Assembly: GCA_012656075.1 (NCBI GenBank) | Contig: JAAKBF010000001.1 | Coordinates: 372,001 to 436,000 of the forward strand | Source: Phytophthora hibernalis | Lineage: Eukaryota > Oomycota > Peronosporomycetes > Peronosporales > Peronosporaceae | Direction: 5' to 3' | DNA: 64,000 bases | Shown: in pieces, positions 62,672 to 64,000 of the stretch | Layout of the letters: every line of letters begins with the position of its first letter | How positions within the stretch are numbered: position 1 is the first letter of the stretch | Program-made: the position numbers and the translations under genes | The notes under the pieces: model-generated | What the model saw: only the letters and a program-made list of their open reading frames with translations | The model's database searches: none | Told to the model about the DNA's origin: nothing

Positions 62672-64000
62672 CTAGGCAGTCGAGCCTCCGCCTCTACTGC
62701 CCGGGTACGTTTCCCACCGTCGTCGTGGGAACTTGCACTGTGTTGCTTGTCCTACGTGGCGTCTGCTGCGTCGGTGGAGACTGCTGGTTGCCCTGTGGCT
62801 GCGTACTTTCGATCCACACTCGACATTCCTTCCACCAGTGTCCTGCCACGCCGCAGTAGTTGAAGATTCCGCCTTGCGCTGCATGATGGGCCTTCCGTCC
62901 GGAGGTCTGTAGTTGCTCACGTCCGCGTAGTTTCCGCGTCCGCCGCTACGTCCGCCACCATTAAATTCTCCGCGGCCACCGCCACCGTAGCTTCCGCGTC
63001 CGTTGCCGCCGTAGCCGCCACGCCCTTCGCCGCCGCCGTAGAAGCCACCGTTTCCGCCGTACTGCTGTCCGCCGTATTGCAATCCGCCGTCGTCTTGCTG
63101 CTGGTTGCTGACTGGTGCCTGCGGAATTGTGGGCAGCTCTGAGTTGTCTGCTGCCCTGGCTCCAGCTTTTACTTCTAGTGCTCTTGCAGATTTGGCTTTG
63201 CTGGTTTCTTTGTTTGTGGCAGGGACGTGTGCAGCTGCCACTTGACCTACCCCTGCTGCCACTGCAATCGCCTGGAGCGCAGCCAATGGGAGGCCCCCAT
63301 CCTTGCCAGCCGAAGTATTGGCCAATCCGGCCTTCCCCGAGTCATCACATTTTGGCGCCGTGTCACTGCCGCCGAAACCCAGCCCTAACTGCTTCCAATC
63401 GATGAGGCCAGTCACTTCCGGTTTAACTTCAATCTTCTTTGGTTGTGCAGTGCTCAAGTCGTCCGCGTATTCGTTGTCCGTGCGGTAGCGCCGCTGCGCG
63501 CCGCGCCAGCTCGTGACCTTGCGGCCCTCGCCGTATTCGCCGTAGCCGTTGATCGCGTACTCCAGGGCTACACTGAGCGTCTGCACCCCCAAGGTGCGTT
63601 TATGTGCTACTGCTTCTTGATTGTTGAGGCCGTCGTAGAACGCCTCCAAGTACGCCTCTGCTGACACGCGCTTGCCGAACCCGATGTTTGTCAGGCTATT
63701 CGCGAAGCTGTCGAGCCGCTCGCCTGATTGCTGCTCGCGTTTACCCAGCCGCTTCTGGATTTGCCACGTATTCTCGCGCCTGCCGTACTTCTTACGCAAC
63801 TTGCTGGTCTGGTACTCGAACGTGTAGTCCTCCACTTCCATGCCATCACTCATAACGACTAACCACTTGCTGCGGTCGTCGTTCTCACCGCTGCCGCCAG
63901 CATCGTCACTGCTGGTATCTTCGTCGTCATCTTCCGGGCCGTCATCGTCAGGATCGCCGTTGCTGGCTACCCGTACGGCCACCGAGCTGCTGACCTGTAC
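62672..64000 (-). pseudogene. gag region of the Gypsy-type element (runs off right edge)
   Basis: Minus strand from the right edge: acidic N-terminus (GDPDDDGPEDDDEDTSSDDA), capsid-like helical region (RLDSFANSLTNIGFGKRVSA, YLEAFYDGLNNQEAV, YAINGYGEYG), a linker, a Gly/Tyr/Arg-rich region and, in a shifted frame near 62840, a zinc-knuckle remnant CGVAGHWWKEC lacking the first Cys. The true start may be beyond 64000. Confidence 0.75.

Larger units (their letters stand above)
56277..64000 (-). mobile_element. Gypsy-type LTR retrotransposon, degenerate, runs off the window
   Basis: Minus-strand order from the right edge: gag with Gly-rich zinc-knuckle region, protease, reverse transcriptase, RNase H, integrase and a long Gln/Arg-rich 3' frame. 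At least eight frame changes. The 5' LTR lies beyond 64000. The RT active site is altered and partly deleted, so the copy is dead. Protein sequence differs from the element at 23.6-28.7 kb, so it is another lineage. Confidence 0.85.

Noticed and set aside
1..64000. CRISPR arrays, bacterial operons, rRNA or complete tRNA genes
   Set aside because: None seen. Repeats here are transposon- or minisatellite-type, and gene structure is eukaryotic.

Overview
The window looks like nuclear DNA of a plant-pathogenic oomycete of the Phytophthora / downy mildew group. Evidence: genes have very short GT-AG introns (63-96 bp); several start about 45-60 nt downstream of the 16-nt oomycete initiator-type core promoter; there is an RXLR-EER effector gene, a pair of oomycete-style bZIP proteins, an oomycete-like actin, and a dense mix of Ty3/Gypsy, PIF/Harbinger, pogo-like, piggyBac-like, Tc1/IS630-like and LINE-type elements with ankyrin-repeat debris. 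The species cannot be named from the sequence alone.

Layout. 0-3.3 kb: a MITE, a broken hypothetical gene and a Tc1/IS630-type transposase. 3.5-18.4 kb is a gene-dense island: EMB8/ABHD-type hydrolase A, mitochondrial-type ribosomal protein L11, an AGC protein kinase, an Arb2-domain protein, a Ser-rich secreted protein, a FIT-family ER membrane protein divergent from actin, EMB8-type hydrolase B (inverted paralog of A), a small secreted protein, and two tail-to-tail bZIP paralogs. 18.9-48.9 kb is repeat-rich: a complete pogo-like element with TIRs, ankyrin-repeat debris, a complete 5.1 kb Gypsy-type LTR element with target-site duplication, a complete PIF/Harbinger element with 24-bp TIRs, a piggyBac-like element, a second pogo-like element, two copies of one MITE, nested inverted repeats, a chain of hairpins and LINE remnants. 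Scattered through 18.9-38.7 kb are six copies or relics of a tiny secreted-peptide gene family with the core RKLHY/RKLYY. 48.9-55.1 kb is a second genic island: an RXLR effector, a SWI3-type chromatin-remodelling subunit and a four-exon leucine-rich-repeat / coiled-coil protein. 56-64 kb is a degenerate Gypsy-type element on the minus strand that runs off the window.

Two cross-cutting observations matter most. First, the RKL[HY]Y peptide family is not one I recognise. It has signal peptides, a shared promoter element and duplicated genomic units, and one member carries three 17-residue repeats separated by Gly-Arg-Lys, the layout of a multi-peptide precursor. Second, at least eight conserved genes are broken by single-base frameshifts, nearly all of them missing one base and often in a homopolymer. 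This points to uncorrected sequencing deletions more than to gene death, so most frameshifted genes here are probably functional in the organism.
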